Shown: positions 16,162-24,704 of the stretch, piece after piece
How positions within the stretch are numbered: position 1 is the first letter of the stretch
How the letters are laid out: the number at the start of each line of letters is the position of its first letter
Origin: a virus
Direction: 5' to 3' (one strand)
Virus record (IMG/VR): IMGVR_UViG_3300031656_000023
Location: 1-29,049 of that record
Length of the DNA stretch: 29,049 nucleotides
Translations under genes and position numbers: made by a program
Notes under the pieces: model-generated
What the model was told of the DNA's origin: nothing
The model's database searches: none
Seen by the model: the letters and a program-made list of their open reading frames with translations, nothing else

Positions 16162-16659
16162 ATGGACCCTATTATAATAAACGGCATGTTAACTAGCGAT
16201 CAGTGTGCTGACATCATAAACCAGTTACCAGACGATTCACATCACATGCCTGGCGGTACTACACTAGCACCTGGCCACTGGACTGATGCTGTCTGGAACG
16301 AAACACATAAAACTTTTAACACCCACCGAATAAGATTAGAACAGGATTCAGCGGCACATGTTAGCAGTTTAATTAAACCAGTAAGTATAGAATCAGAAAC
16401 ATACACCGTATCAAACAAAGATAATTTCTACGCAAATTATTATCTTCCTGGCGAAAGTTGTGGCTCACATAAAGATCCATCTAAGTATTCAATATGTGTT
16501 ACTCTTAATGATGAGTTTGAGGGCGGAGAATTTTCTATTAAGAATGAGCCGGTAAAACTAAAAGCAGGCGATGGTATACTTTTTTCAGGTAATAGCACTC
16601 ACGCATTAAGCGAAATAGTTTCTGGTAAAAGGTGGAGTTTATGTATCTGGATTTTTTGA
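16162..16659 (+). CDS. 2-oxoglutarate/Fe(II)-dependent oxygenase, prolyl-4-hydroxylase-like
   Basis: 165 residues. The double-stranded beta-helix metal triad is visible as H103-x-D105 in GSHKDPS and H147 in NSTHALSEI, with R157 in SGKRWSL as the 2-oxoglutarate carboxylate binder, and GGEFSI plus KAGDGILFSG as typical strands. These enzymes hydroxylate proteins, nucleic acids or small molecules using O2 and 2-oxoglutarate; the substrate cannot be told. They are frequent in marine T4-like phages. The last 21 nt overlap the convergent nuclease gene. Confidence 0.85.
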   Translation: MDPIIINGMLTSDQCADIINQLPDDSHHMPGGTTLAPGHWTDAVWNETHKTFNTHRIRLEQDSAAHVSSLIKPVSIESETYTVSNKDNFYANYYLPGESCGSHKDPSKYSICVTLNDEFEGGEFSIKNEPVKLKAGDGILFSGNSTHALSEIVSGKRWSLCIWIF

Positions 16660-17085
16660 GTCTTCTTTAAGACCTTCACGTAAGATTTTTGAACCACCAA
16701 TACGAACGTTGATAATTCCATTGTAGTACTCATCTGAGAGCAACACTTTTCTTTCAAACTGTTCTCTTGCCTCTATATAACTAGCAACACCCCTGCTAGG
16801 ACAAAAGTACAAAATTTCTCTAGTAAATTTATCTTCCCCGAGTGCTAAAACGTCTTCTTTTAAATTATCTGAACTGCCCCAATACTCACGCCAGTCTGAT
16901 TCTTTGGTACCGCGTCTTTTATTCTTTTTGCCTTTTAGTGGAGGTTTTGTTGTTTTGAATTTTGCTAACTTTTTGCCAACATACTTTTTGTCGTTGGTAT
17001 TGTTAGTTATTAGGTATACAAATGCTTCGCAGTCTTCGGGGAGGGTATCTACTACGTTGTTATTATGTAACCAATCACTGAGCAT
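16639..17085 (-). CDS. GIY-YIG-like endonuclease
   Basis: 148 residues from ATG 17085, which has GGAG at 7-nt spacing; the ATG at 17091 is too close to it. In numbering from 17091, FVYLITN (24-30) and KKYVGKK (36-41) are the two GIY-YIG strands, EYWGSS (69-74) and REILYF (91-96) follow with candidate R91, E107 in YIEAREQFE is the candidate metal-binding Glu, and N124 in YYNGIIN completes the pattern. Similar proteins in marine T4-like phages are called Seg/Hef-like homing endonucleases. It overlaps the gp46 3' end by 11 nt, so it may be a mobile gene that became coupled to the recombination operon, or a resident repair nuclease. Confidence 0.7.
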   Translation of the reverse strand: MLSDWLHNNNVVDTLPEDCEAFVYLITNNTNDKKYVGKKLAKFKTTKPPLKGKKNKRRGTKESDWREYWGSSDNLKEDVLALGEDKFTREILYFCPSRGVASYIEAREQFERKVLLSDEYYNGIINVRIGGSKILREGLKEDSKNPDT

Positions 17086-18847
17086 TAACATACTCCGTGT
17101 CGGTGTTGTAACTAGTGAAGCCTCCTTCCTTAATCACAAATAATACATCATTGACTCTACCACTTAATTCTTCTCTGTGCGAAATAAGGAATATATTTTT
17201 ATTTTGCTCTCTGCTCATTTTCTTAAGTATACCAAGTGCGTTCTCTACGCCTGTAGCATCTAAGCCACTGTCAATGAGCTCATCAATACACAAGAAGTTC
17301 ATTGGATGATTAAGACTTTCAAAAATATCTCTAAATGCCCAACTTAAACTTAGTATAAGTCTGTTACGCTCACCTCTGCTTAAATTATCAAAGTCTAGGT
17401 CTCTACCATACTCTGTAATCTCTACACTTAGGTCACTGTTAAACTTGACATCATGCGGCAAGCCAATTTCATTTAAGTAATGTGCTAGTCTGTGATTTAA
17501 GTAAGCAATGTTTTGATCAATGATACGTCTTCTAATAAAACTGTCTTTGCTTGTTAGCAGTTTGTATAAAAACTCTTGATGGTCTTTAAGAGCAGTAAGT
17601 TCGTTAATTAAATCCCAACTGACTTCTTGTATGCCTGTATTTTTCATAGACTCTATTTGATCTATGTATGGATTTTCTTCGCTATGCTTTGATCTAGTAC
17701 TTTCAATTAAGTTATCAACATTATTTCTGTGTGTTAATGCTTCTTCTAATGTTTTGTAGAATGTACTTGGACGATCCTCTACAGGACCAAGTAATCCAAT
17801 ACCGTCTTTTAAATCTTCTTCTTTAATAGTTAAACCAGTAAAGTATTCTTTTTCTTCTGCTATCTTGGTCTCTAACTCTTTTGTGTATACTTCATGTGTG
17901 TCTAAATGTGCTGTACCTTGTTCACATGTAGGGCACACTCCTTCCTTTGCTTTTACTAAGTTTGCTTCTAGCTCACTTAATTTGCTTGTACTTCTTTTAA
18001 AAGAGTTCTGTGTGTTAGATAAGTTGTTTGCTAATATATTTAAATTTGCTTCATGGTCCTTGATAACAACTAACTGGTTATGTTTTGCTACTTCACTGTC
18101 AACATCAATTTCTTTTAACTGCTCTAGAGCAGATGCCATTTCGCCTAACTTAATGTCTTTGTTTCTTTCCCATGCGTTACTGCGACTTTCTAATTCTTTA
18201 ATGTTCTTGCCCATACGTTCGTTGCTGTCTTTTACAGCATTAATACGCATTTCTTCTTCTTTGATACCGTCTCTAGTATCCTTTTGTTTGTCTTTAAGTA
18301 TTTCCGCTTTTTGCGACAGTTCTTCTATGCCAAGTAACTGCTCGATCATTTCTCGCTGATCGTTGTTTTTCATACCCAAGAATGGTTCAGTATAAGTGTT
18401 TAATGCTACAATGTGCTTAAACATTTGATGACTAAAGCCAATAATTTTTTCTATTTCTTTTTGTGTTTCTCTACTGTCGCCTTGTTGCTCTTGGTCTTCT
18501 AGTTCAGAACCGTCAACAAACAATCGTAACACATTAGGACGCCTGCCCCTTTCAATACGATATTCTTTACCGTTAAGTTCAAAGTCACATGATACAATCA
18601 TGCCTTTGGCATTTGTTTTGTTAATTAAGTTATCACGCCTAATGTTTGTTAATGCTTCTCCGTAAAGAGCATAACTGAGTGCGTTAATAATAGTAGTCTT
18701 GCCTGTGCCGTTTCTACTACCGTCGCCACCTAGGTCTAAGTTATTACCTAGCACTAAGGTTAAGTGCTTATCATCAAACCTAACGCCTTGGACGTTATTT
18801 CCGACGCTCATGAAATTCTTTACACTGATGTTTTTTATGTTTAGCAT
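17075..18847 (-). CDS. 46: Recombination endonuclease ATPase subunit, gp46-like (SbcC/Rad50 family)
   Basis: 590 residues (T4 gp46: 560). Walker A NGTGKTT at 46-52 after the usual GNN segment, long coiled-coil arms, a zinc hook CPTC at 305-308, the ABC signature LSRGERNR at 489-496 and Walker B FLCIDEL at 518-524. With gp47 it resects DNA ends for recombination-dependent replication and host DNA breakdown. The stop of the gp47 gene is 1 nt before its ATG. Part of the gp55-gp47-gp46 operon. Confidence 0.96.
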   Translation of the reverse strand: MLNIKNISVKNFMSVGNNVQGVRFDDKHLTLVLGNNLDLGGDGSRNGTGKTTIINALSYALYGEALTNIRRDNLINKTNAKGMIVSCDFELNGKEYRIERGRRPNVLRLFVDGSELEDQEQQGDSRETQKEIEKIIGFSHQMFKHIVALNTYTEPFLGMKNNDQREMIEQLLGIEELSQKAEILKDKQKDTRDGIKEEEMRINAVKDSNERMGKNIKELESRSNAWERNKDIKLGEMASALEQLKEIDVDSEVAKHNQLVVIKDHEANLNILANNLSNTQNSFKRSTSKLSELEANLVKAKEGVCPTCEQGTAHLDTHEVYTKELETKIAEEKEYFTGLTIKEEDLKDGIGLLGPVEDRPSTFYKTLEEALTHRNNVDNLIESTRSKHSEENPYIDQIESMKNTGIQEVSWDLINELTALKDHQEFLYKLLTSKDSFIRRRIIDQNIAYLNHRLAHYLNEIGLPHDVKFNSDLSVEITEYGRDLDFDNLSRGERNRLILSLSWAFRDIFESLNHPMNFLCIDELIDSGLDATGVENALGILKKMSREQNKNIFLISHREELSGRVNDVLFVIKEGGFTSYNTDTEYVNAQ

Positions 18848-18848
18848 A

Positions 18849-19862
18849 TTATAAGTTTTGGTAGATGTTGATGAGTTTGTCTGTGTCTATTGTGTTGCTT
18901 TCAATTGTCTGTAACTGACTCACAACTATTTGTTCCACACTTTCAAAATGTATTTCACCTGCTTCGTACTCTTCTTCAACTTCTTTGACAGGTACAAGTT
19001 GTATTTCTCTACACTTGTATTTGTCCATAAAGTTTTCTTTAATAAACGATGCTTCTTCATAACTGATATCAACGTCTAATTTAATTCTAGCATACGTTGT
19101 AGCATCTAGAAACTTAGCAGGGTCGTCAATTAGTTCTACTAATCCACATGTAACATACTTTGGACATTCAGGCCAATTGACAAAGATAGGTTCTTTATCC
19201 CATTCAAGGAACATGTACCCTCTGTCATTGTCTTGTGCGTCTGCGTAATTATGCGGGAACGCATTACCGATGTAATGTATATTACTATTGTACTGTCTTT
19301 TATGAAAATGTCCTGTGAATACATAATCTGGTTTATCCAGCATTGATGCTTGAATGCCACCGTGGTTCGGCATTTCGATCATAGCATTCATTTTAAAGAA
19401 CGGCAATTCAAAATGACCAAACATATACTTACATTCCATCTTAGCAACTGTTTTGTAATCGTCGCCAACTAGCCAAGGCACAATAGCAACATCGTCTTGT
19501 TCAAACATGTCGTCCACCATAACAAAGTTAGATAGGTCACGAGCAAATTCTATGCTATTGAGTTCTCGTTTGTCTCTGTAATATAAATCATGATTGCCTG
19601 TAATAAAATATACTTTGTCAAATGCGTCATTGAGTTTTTTAAGATCTCTTAGACTAGCATTCATAGTAGCAATATTAATACTTGCTCTGTGATGATGCCA
19701 ATCGCCTAAGAAAAAACAAGTTTCTGCTTTGCGAAGTTTTGCTTCAACAATGAACCAGTCGACAAAATTGCTACAGTCTTTCAAATGCTGATGGCTATTT
19801 TGTTTTAAGCCATAATGTATATCTGTAAAAACTGCGGCTTTATCAAATAAGTTATCAGTCAT
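18849..19862 (-). CDS. 47: Recombination endonuclease nuclease subunit, gp47-like (SbcD/Mre11 family)
   Basis: 337 residues from ATG 19862, which overlaps the gp55 stop in ATGACTGA; a GTG at 19874 would add four residues. Metallophosphoesterase motifs in order: TDIHYG (13-18), FLGDWHHH (51-58), TGNHD (88-92), FGHFE (148-152) and TGHFHKR (183-189). Two-metal nuclease partner of gp46. Length matches T4 gp47 (339). Confidence 0.96.
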   Translation of the reverse strand: MTDNLFDKAAVFTDIHYGLKQNSHQHLKDCSNFVDWFIVEAKLRKAETCFFLGDWHHHRASINIATMNASLRDLKKLNDAFDKVYFITGNHDLYYRDKRELNSIEFARDLSNFVMVDDMFEQDDVAIVPWLVGDDYKTVAKMECKYMFGHFELPFFKMNAMIEMPNHGGIQASMLDKPDYVFTGHFHKRQYNSNIHYIGNAFPHNYADAQDNDRGYMFLEWDKEPIFVNWPECPKYVTCGLVELIDDPAKFLDATTYARIKLDVDISYEEASFIKENFMDKYKCREIQLVPVKEVEEEYEAGEIHFESVEQIVVSQLQTIESNTIDTDKLINIYQNL

Positions 19863-20703
19863 TTTTTTCAGCACTCTCCGAATTTGCTTTTCTGAGTTCT
19901 TTCATCGCATTTTCGTGTGCTATTTGCCTTCCGTAACTTGGCAAATGTCCAGAGTCAATAAGGATATCGTCTCTGATGTTTTGGTTTCTTTTTTCAATGT
20001 TAAGAACCCTTGTAAAACTGTTTGTAATTGCGGCTGTATAATAAGCAAACGGATTGTCCGACTTTGCTTCATTAAACTGTAACCCAATCATCGCTAACTG
20101 TAAAAGTGCTTGACCTCTCATTTCATCAATGTAAGTGTAGCCTCTCCAGTTTGCTCTTTGGCTATATCTTTCAACTAGTTTAAGATACATTTTGCCTAAT
20201 TCGTTTGTGATACTTCCGTGCTGTACAGAAAACTTACCACTCTTAAGACCGCCTTTCCAGTGACTTCTAGCAACTTCAGTTATTTCTCCGTCAACTTTAG
20301 CATAATGTTTAAATGCCGGAAAGTTACACTTTGCTTTAGTTTCAGCCTCGTTCCTAGGATTCTTTTTTCTGCCTGGCTCTAATGGAATGTGTTCCATGTC
20401 CATAACCCTAACAGTAACATCCTCATCTGGGATAGTAACAGGATCGACTAAAAACTCTTTTTGTTTAGGTTTTTTATTAGCCGGCCCACTGTAGTCTTTA
20501 ACCGCGGCCTGATACGCAAAATCTTTCATGCGTCCTGCTTTGTTTTGTTTTGCTTGATCGAATATTGCCGTAGTAATATCATTGACGTCGTCGACGATAA
20601 TGTCGGGTCGATCGTACTGAGTAGACTTCGTCCATGTAAAACTCATTTTACTTTTATGAATCTCTGCTAATAAGTCTTTATTGTTTAAGTATTTTTGTGC
20701 CAT
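19855..20703 (-). CDS. 55: Late-transcription sigma factor, gp55-like
   Basis: Directs RNA polymerase to NATAAATA boxes. The core RGYTYIDEMRGQALLQLAMI (188-207), SDNPFAYYTAAITNSFTRVL (215-234) and NIEKRNQ correspond to the sigma region-2-like domain of T4 gp55. At 282 residues it is much longer than T4 gp55 (185): residues 1-140 are an extension with no motif I recognise, and the C-terminus (ANSESAEKND) lacks the hydrophobic tail by which T4 gp55 contacts the sliding clamp. A GGAG is 10 nt before the ATG and a sigma70-type promoter lies just upstream, fitting production before late genes. Confidence 0.85.
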   Translation of the reverse strand: MAQKYLNNKDLLAEIHKSKMSFTWTKSTQYDRPDIIVDDVNDITTAIFDQAKQNKAGRMKDFAYQAAVKDYSGPANKKPKQKEFLVDPVTIPDEDVTVRVMDMEHIPLEPGRKKNPRNEAETKAKCNFPAFKHYAKVDGEITEVARSHWKGGLKSGKFSVQHGSITNELGKMYLKLVERYSQRANWRGYTYIDEMRGQALLQLAMIGLQFNEAKSDNPFAYYTAAITNSFTRVLNIEKRNQNIRDDILIDSGHLPSYGRQIAHENAMKELRKANSESAEKND

Positions 20704-20726
20704 TGTATGTAATCTCCATTTAATGT

Positions 20727-20754
20727 ATTATACATTGTTTTTTTCGGAAGTCAA
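20727..20754 (-). promoter_or_regulatory. Strong sigma70-type promoter for gp55-gp47-gp46
   Basis: Minus strand: TTGACT (20749-20754), 16-nt spacer, TATAAT (20727-20732). It lies 24 nt before the gp55 ATG. No late box is present on this side, so this operon should be read by unmodified host polymerase early in infection. Confidence 0.8.
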
Positions 20755-20800
20755 GTATAATTATCCACTTTTAGGAATTAACGGCAGTTTTATTGAAACT

Positions 20801-20808
20801 GATAAATA
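20801..20808 (+). promoter_or_regulatory. Late promoter box for the baseplate operon
   Basis: GATAAATA on the plus strand; predicted start near 20814, leaving a leader of about 20 nt with AGGAG before ATG 20833. It reads away from the early promoter of the gp55 operon. Confidence 0.75.
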
Positions 20809-20832
20809 CATTATGTAAAATAGGAGATTATA

Positions 20833-21555
20833 ATGGGATTCGGGCCACCAACAACGACTAACCCAAACGACGACCATGCGTCACATACGTTTGACCAACG
20901 AGCACGTTTGCAATTATATAAAAAGAATGCCGAGACATTCTTTGAAAAGGACGACAGTAAAAAAGACGTTCTGAATCCTTTAAAGAAAAATCGCGGTGTT
21001 GTATTTCCGTATACCCCTAACATATTCCTATCAAGAAGTGCAAACTATGCCTCCATGGAATTTAAGGGTGCCAACTTTCCGATCTACTCGTATGTTAATT
21101 CGAGTCCTCCGGTTATTCCTCTTATCGCAACATTTACAGCAGGAACAAAAGAAGATGGTCAATATATGTTAGCGGCATATCGATTTTTTAACATTTTAAC
21201 ACAATCTGATTTTGGCGAAAGAGCAGTCAAGACAGGAACAAATGGCGCACCACCGCCAGTACTACAATTTTCATACTTAGGCCCATTTGGGTTTGATCGT
21301 GTTCCAGTGATACTCACAGACTTTAACATGCTGATAGGTAACAATGTAGACATGGTACCAATAGAACACTCAATGTCAAACATGGAAGACGGCAAAGGTT
21401 TTGCTAGTGCGTTTGGCGACAATGCTAATATAACATATATGCCTGTTGATGTTGAATTCACAATTAACTTACAAGTACAATACTCACCGCGTAGAGTTAG
21501 AAAAGACTTTGATTTAGACGCAATGAGGAAAGGACATAACATAGGATTTATTTAA
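20833..21555 (+). CDS. Baseplate-tail tube junction protein, gp48/gp54-like
   Basis: 240 residues. VFPYTPNIFLSRSANYASM (57-75), IPLIATFTAGTKEDGQYMLA (95-114), APPPVLQFSYLGPFGFDRVP and VDVEFTINLQVQYSP give the pattern shared by the tail-tube cap (gp48) and tube initiator (gp54) of T4-like phages, which are related to each other and to the tube protein. Which of the two it is cannot be settled; only one copy is seen here and it is shorter than both T4 proteins (364 and 320). First gene of the plus-strand baseplate operon; its stop overlaps the next ATG (TAATG). Confidence 0.65.
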   Translation: MGFGPPTTTNPNDDHASHTFDQRARLQLYKKNAETFFEKDDSKKDVLNPLKKNRGVVFPYTPNIFLSRSANYASMEFKGANFPIYSYVNSSPPVIPLIATFTAGTKEDGQYMLAAYRFFNILTQSDFGERAVKTGTNGAPPPVLQFSYLGPFGFDRVPVILTDFNMLIGNNVDMVPIEHSMSNMEDGKGFASAFGDNANITYMPVDVEFTINLQVQYSPRRVRKDFDLDAMRKGHNIGFI

Positions 21556-21857
21556 TGCCATATTCGAAAAACAGTTTCTTAAAAAACGCACCAAACAAGT
21601 CTTTTTATACAGGTCTAAACTATAATAAGTTGCCTGTTATTAAAGAAAGCATCAGCGACACGACTATAACATTATCAGAAAAATATAATATGCGACCAGA
21701 CTTACTGTCATATGATCTATATGGTTCTGTTGATTTTTGGTGGGTGTTTAGTTTAAGAAATGTTAATATTATCAAAGATCCAATAAATGATTTCAAACCA
21801 GGAGTTTCAATCAAGGCACCAAGTCCTCAGACCATCGAACGTTTAGCGAGAAACTAA
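21555..21857 (+). CDS. 53: Baseplate wedge protein, gp53-like
   Basis: 100 residues. SEKYNMRPDLLSYDLYGSVD, then FWWVFSLRNVNIIKDPINDF and KPGVSIKAPS match the wedge protein gp53 core, which carries a LysM-like end. It is about half the length of T4 gp53 (196), so mainly the core remains. The ATG overlaps the stop of the previous gene by one base. Confidence 0.75.
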   Translation: MPYSKNSFLKNAPNKSFYTGLNYNKLPVIKESISDTTITLSEKYNMRPDLLSYDLYGSVDFWWVFSLRNVNIIKDPINDFKPGVSIKAPSPQTIERLARN

Positions 21858-21858
21858 C

Positions 21859-24696
21859 ATGGCCGATCCTACAAATACCGATCCTGAAAATACCCTAAAA
21901 TCTATATACATTAGTAACGATAATGTTCAACATAACATATTAGACGAATATGAAAGTTACACATATAACTTGACATTTAGTATGATGCCAATGAGTTTTT
22001 ATTATTCTGGCAATTTCACTTTAGGATCTCAGGCAAGAAAAGATGCCAAGAGAGTAATTATTGCCCAAACAGGCGTAACAACAAAATTTAATATTGATAA
22101 TTTAACCATTGAGTCAGTCACCGACAATTACGGTAGTACATTTACATCTTCTCTAACATACTCCACCCAGGCAACTTTCCAAATTCTAGAGCCACAGGGT
22201 TCTAGTTTAATTCATTTAATGCACATGGGATATAATAAATTAAAAGAAATAGACGAAGCCAACGGAAATACATTTGAAAAACTATACGGCGACTCAAAAA
22301 ATAAAGGACCACTGGACTTACCATATTTGTTAGAAGTAGATCTAATAGGACATAAGCCAATTGGCGAGCAGTATGACGAACAAGAATTTAATGTAATTGG
22401 CAAATATGTCTACCCGTGTTACTTAACAAACTTTGATTTTAATCCGCAGACTGAAGGAACACAATATAATTTTAGGCTGGTCTCAATACACAATATTGGA
22501 GCAACACTTATTCCTGAAACACGTCGGCTTGCTAAAGAGGTTACTATTAAAGGCAAAGATACCACGGAACTATTGAAGGACTTAGAAGGGCAGGTAAACC
22601 GCGACATAGTACAACGATTACATATTGCTGATACTGATTCGGCAGATGCCCAACAAAGGTCGCATGTTATAAAGATAGACCTAGGTTCAAAATATGAAGA
22701 AGATAAAAAGATGGAGCAAGAGCTCGACGATAAAGGCAAACCCAAATGGCATGCCGCCGTCCTGCCGATTGATCCAGGAAAACTAACACCAGTCACAGAC
22801 GCAGTTGGCTCCAGCGAACAAGCAGATAACGATGGTACCGGATCCAAAGAAGAAACAAAACTGCACCATGTCATGACATTAAAAAAAGGTAGATCAATCA
22901 AAGCGTGTATAACAGACATATTAGGATTGAATCATAAATTTTGTTCTCTAGTAACAGATAGAGAATTTACTAACGAAGAGAGTGACATAGGCAAACCAAA
23001 AGACCCCAAGGCCGACATATTCTCACCAAAAATACAAATGGCTCCAGTGGCTAAAGCAGGAGGTTACACAGTAACAACAGGCGGACCGGCTTATAACATT
23101 GCATACACTATAGATCTATTAAAACAAGCAGGTGTACAAACTGGTTCGCAAAAGGTTCTCACTGAGGAAGAAAAATCCAAAGCCTTAATTGACAGATGGG
23201 GCATTGTTAAGAAATATGATTATATGTTTACTGGTTTAAATGATCAAATACAAGATGTAGATATCACTTTCCCAACTGGACAAGTATTTTTGTTTCCTGA
23301 ATATGGCGGAATGTCACCTACATACAAGGATGCTCCGGCACAAGCCAGATCCTTAAAAGAGATAGCCAGCGGCAAAAAGAAAACAACAAACCGACTTACA
23401 AAAGGTGCCTTTGATGCGGAAAGTGTACTTGCTCACTTTGAGACATTAGGCAATGACTTAAGAGACATAGTAACCGGTGCTAGAACAGACGCAGTTGACT
23501 TTATTGAAGGTTTAGCGGCAATGAGACCAGGAGTAGCCGCAAATTTAAGATCCGGTAACAAACGACTACCAGCGTCACCACAGGCAGTATTTGCCAAAGG
23601 CAAGGCCATTACTCAAGCAACACAAACCATCGATAAATTATTTACAGACATACAAGATTTGCAAAAAGCAGTAGAAAGTGCGGCAGGAGAACTAGCATCC
23701 GGAATAAATGGCGGTGTTAATTTACTCACAAAGAAAATAGGAAAAATAGTTACTGAGTCCATGACTCCGTTTAATTTTAAATCATCGTTGGGCTCTGCCA
23801 TAGGTAATGTTCGAGACGGCATTGGCGGACTTGTAGATAATATCAACGACGCCACAGGCCTGACGTTGAATGCCAATGATATACCTGGGCTAGGTGAATT
23901 TGACAATATATTAAGCGATATTGAAGATGTTGCCAATTCCACAATACCTGATGGTTTTGGAACACCGGGGACAAATCCGGATTTATTTGGCGCACTTACA
24001 TATGACACAACTTCCGTAGATCAAAATCAATATTTAGAAGAATTTGACTTTAGCACGGATGAGCTCTACTCCGGAGACAGTCAATCGATAGGTTTGCCCG
24101 GTCAGGCAAACTCGGGCGATGAATTAAGTCAAGACACTACACCTAAACAACATTACACGACCACAGCATTAAGTTATGGCAAAACAGGCATACCCTACTT
24201 AGCCAGACTCACATTGGATGTTAAAGGTGACCCTTATTGGTTAGGTAGACGAAATTTTGCCAGCGAATATCAAGCAGGTATTGATGGCGACCCTATTACT
24301 GAGTCATTAATGAGGAAAGGAGGGGGATGGAAGCCTGAGTTTCTAACTTCACGCACAGAGATTGATGGCGCACCATATGATGCGGGTTCTGTATTTCTTG
24401 CTTTTAGATATGTGTTTCCAAAAGAATACGAAACATACCAAGACGACATCAATGAGCACTCGGGTAAAATAGAAATGACCACAATAGATATGTCCTACAC
24501 GGGTTACTATATGGTAGTTAAAGTTACTAATAAGTTTATTGGAGGTTTATTTACACAACAACTAGAGTCTGTTAAAATGAATACAGCACCAAACAAAGCA
24601 GTCTTTGTAGATGGCAAAGAAGTAGCAGGCCCCAATATTAATAAGGAAGGCAATAGTCTTTCAGATGATATGCTTGATGCTCTGGTCGATACATAA
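21859..24696 (+). CDS. Large baseplate hub-like structural protein (possible gp27 counterpart)
   Basis: 945 residues. N-terminal 210 residues contain beta-rich segments (ILEPQGSSLIHLMHMGYNKL, PYLLEVDLIGHKPIG, YPCYLTNFDFNPQTEGTQY) of the type found in tail-hub proteins; a middle block has KKYDYMFTGLNDQIQDVDIT (447-466); residues 560-720 are helical with Gly-rich turns; the C-terminal part (from about 775) has DPYWLGRR and YYMVVKVTNKFIGGLFTQQL. Its place directly before the gp5-like gene suggests the hub partner gp27, but it is over twice the length of T4 gp27 (391), so the assignment is an inference from position and fold-like features. Confidence 0.5.
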   Translation: MADPTNTDPENTLKSIYISNDNVQHNILDEYESYTYNLTFSMMPMSFYYSGNFTLGSQARKDAKRVIIAQTGVTTKFNIDNLTIESVTDNYGSTFTSSLTYSTQATFQILEPQGSSLIHLMHMGYNKLKEIDEANGNTFEKLYGDSKNKGPLDLPYLLEVDLIGHKPIGEQYDEQEFNVIGKYVYPCYLTNFDFNPQTEGTQYNFRLVSIHNIGATLIPETRRLAKEVTIKGKDTTELLKDLEGQVNRDIVQRLHIADTDSADAQQRSHVIKIDLGSKYEEDKKMEQELDDKGKPKWHAAVLPIDPGKLTPVTDAVGSSEQADNDGTGSKEETKLHHVMTLKKGRSIKACITDILGLNHKFCSLVTDREFTNEESDIGKPKDPKADIFSPKIQMAPVAKAGGYTVTTGGPAYNIAYTIDLLKQAGVQTGSQKVLTEEEKSKALIDRWGIVKKYDYMFTGLNDQIQDVDITFPTGQVFLFPEYGGMSPTYKDAPAQARSLKEIASGKKKTTNRLTKGAFDAESVLAHFETLGNDLRDIVTGARTDAVDFIEGLAAMRPGVAANLRSGNKRLPASPQAVFAKGKAITQATQTIDKLFTDIQDLQKAVESAAGELASGINGGVNLLTKKIGKIVTESMTPFNFKSSLGSAIGNVRDGIGGLVDNINDATGLTLNANDIPGLGEFDNILSDIEDVANSTIPDGFGTPGTNPDLFGALTYDTTSVDQNQYLEEFDFSTDELYSGDSQSIGLPGQANSGDELSQDTTPKQHYTTTALSYGKTGIPYLARLTLDVKGDPYWLGRRNFASEYQAGIDGDPITESLMRKGGGWKPEFLTSRTEIDGAPYDAGSVFLAFRYVFPKEYETYQDDINEHSGKIEMTTIDMSYTGYYMVVKVTNKFIGGLFTQQLESVKMNTAPNKAVFVDGKEVAGPNINKEGNSLSDDMLDALVDT

Positions 24697-24699
24697 ATA
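24692..24699 (+). promoter_or_regulatory. Late promoter box CATAAATA spanning the upstream stop, 5 nt from ATG
   Basis: The box overlaps the last codons and stop (TAA) of the 945-residue hub-like gene. Five bases (gcact) separate it from ATG 24705, and no ribosome site is present, predicting an internal leaderless start within the baseplate operon. Confidence 0.6.
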
Positions 24700-24704
24700 G
24701 CACT

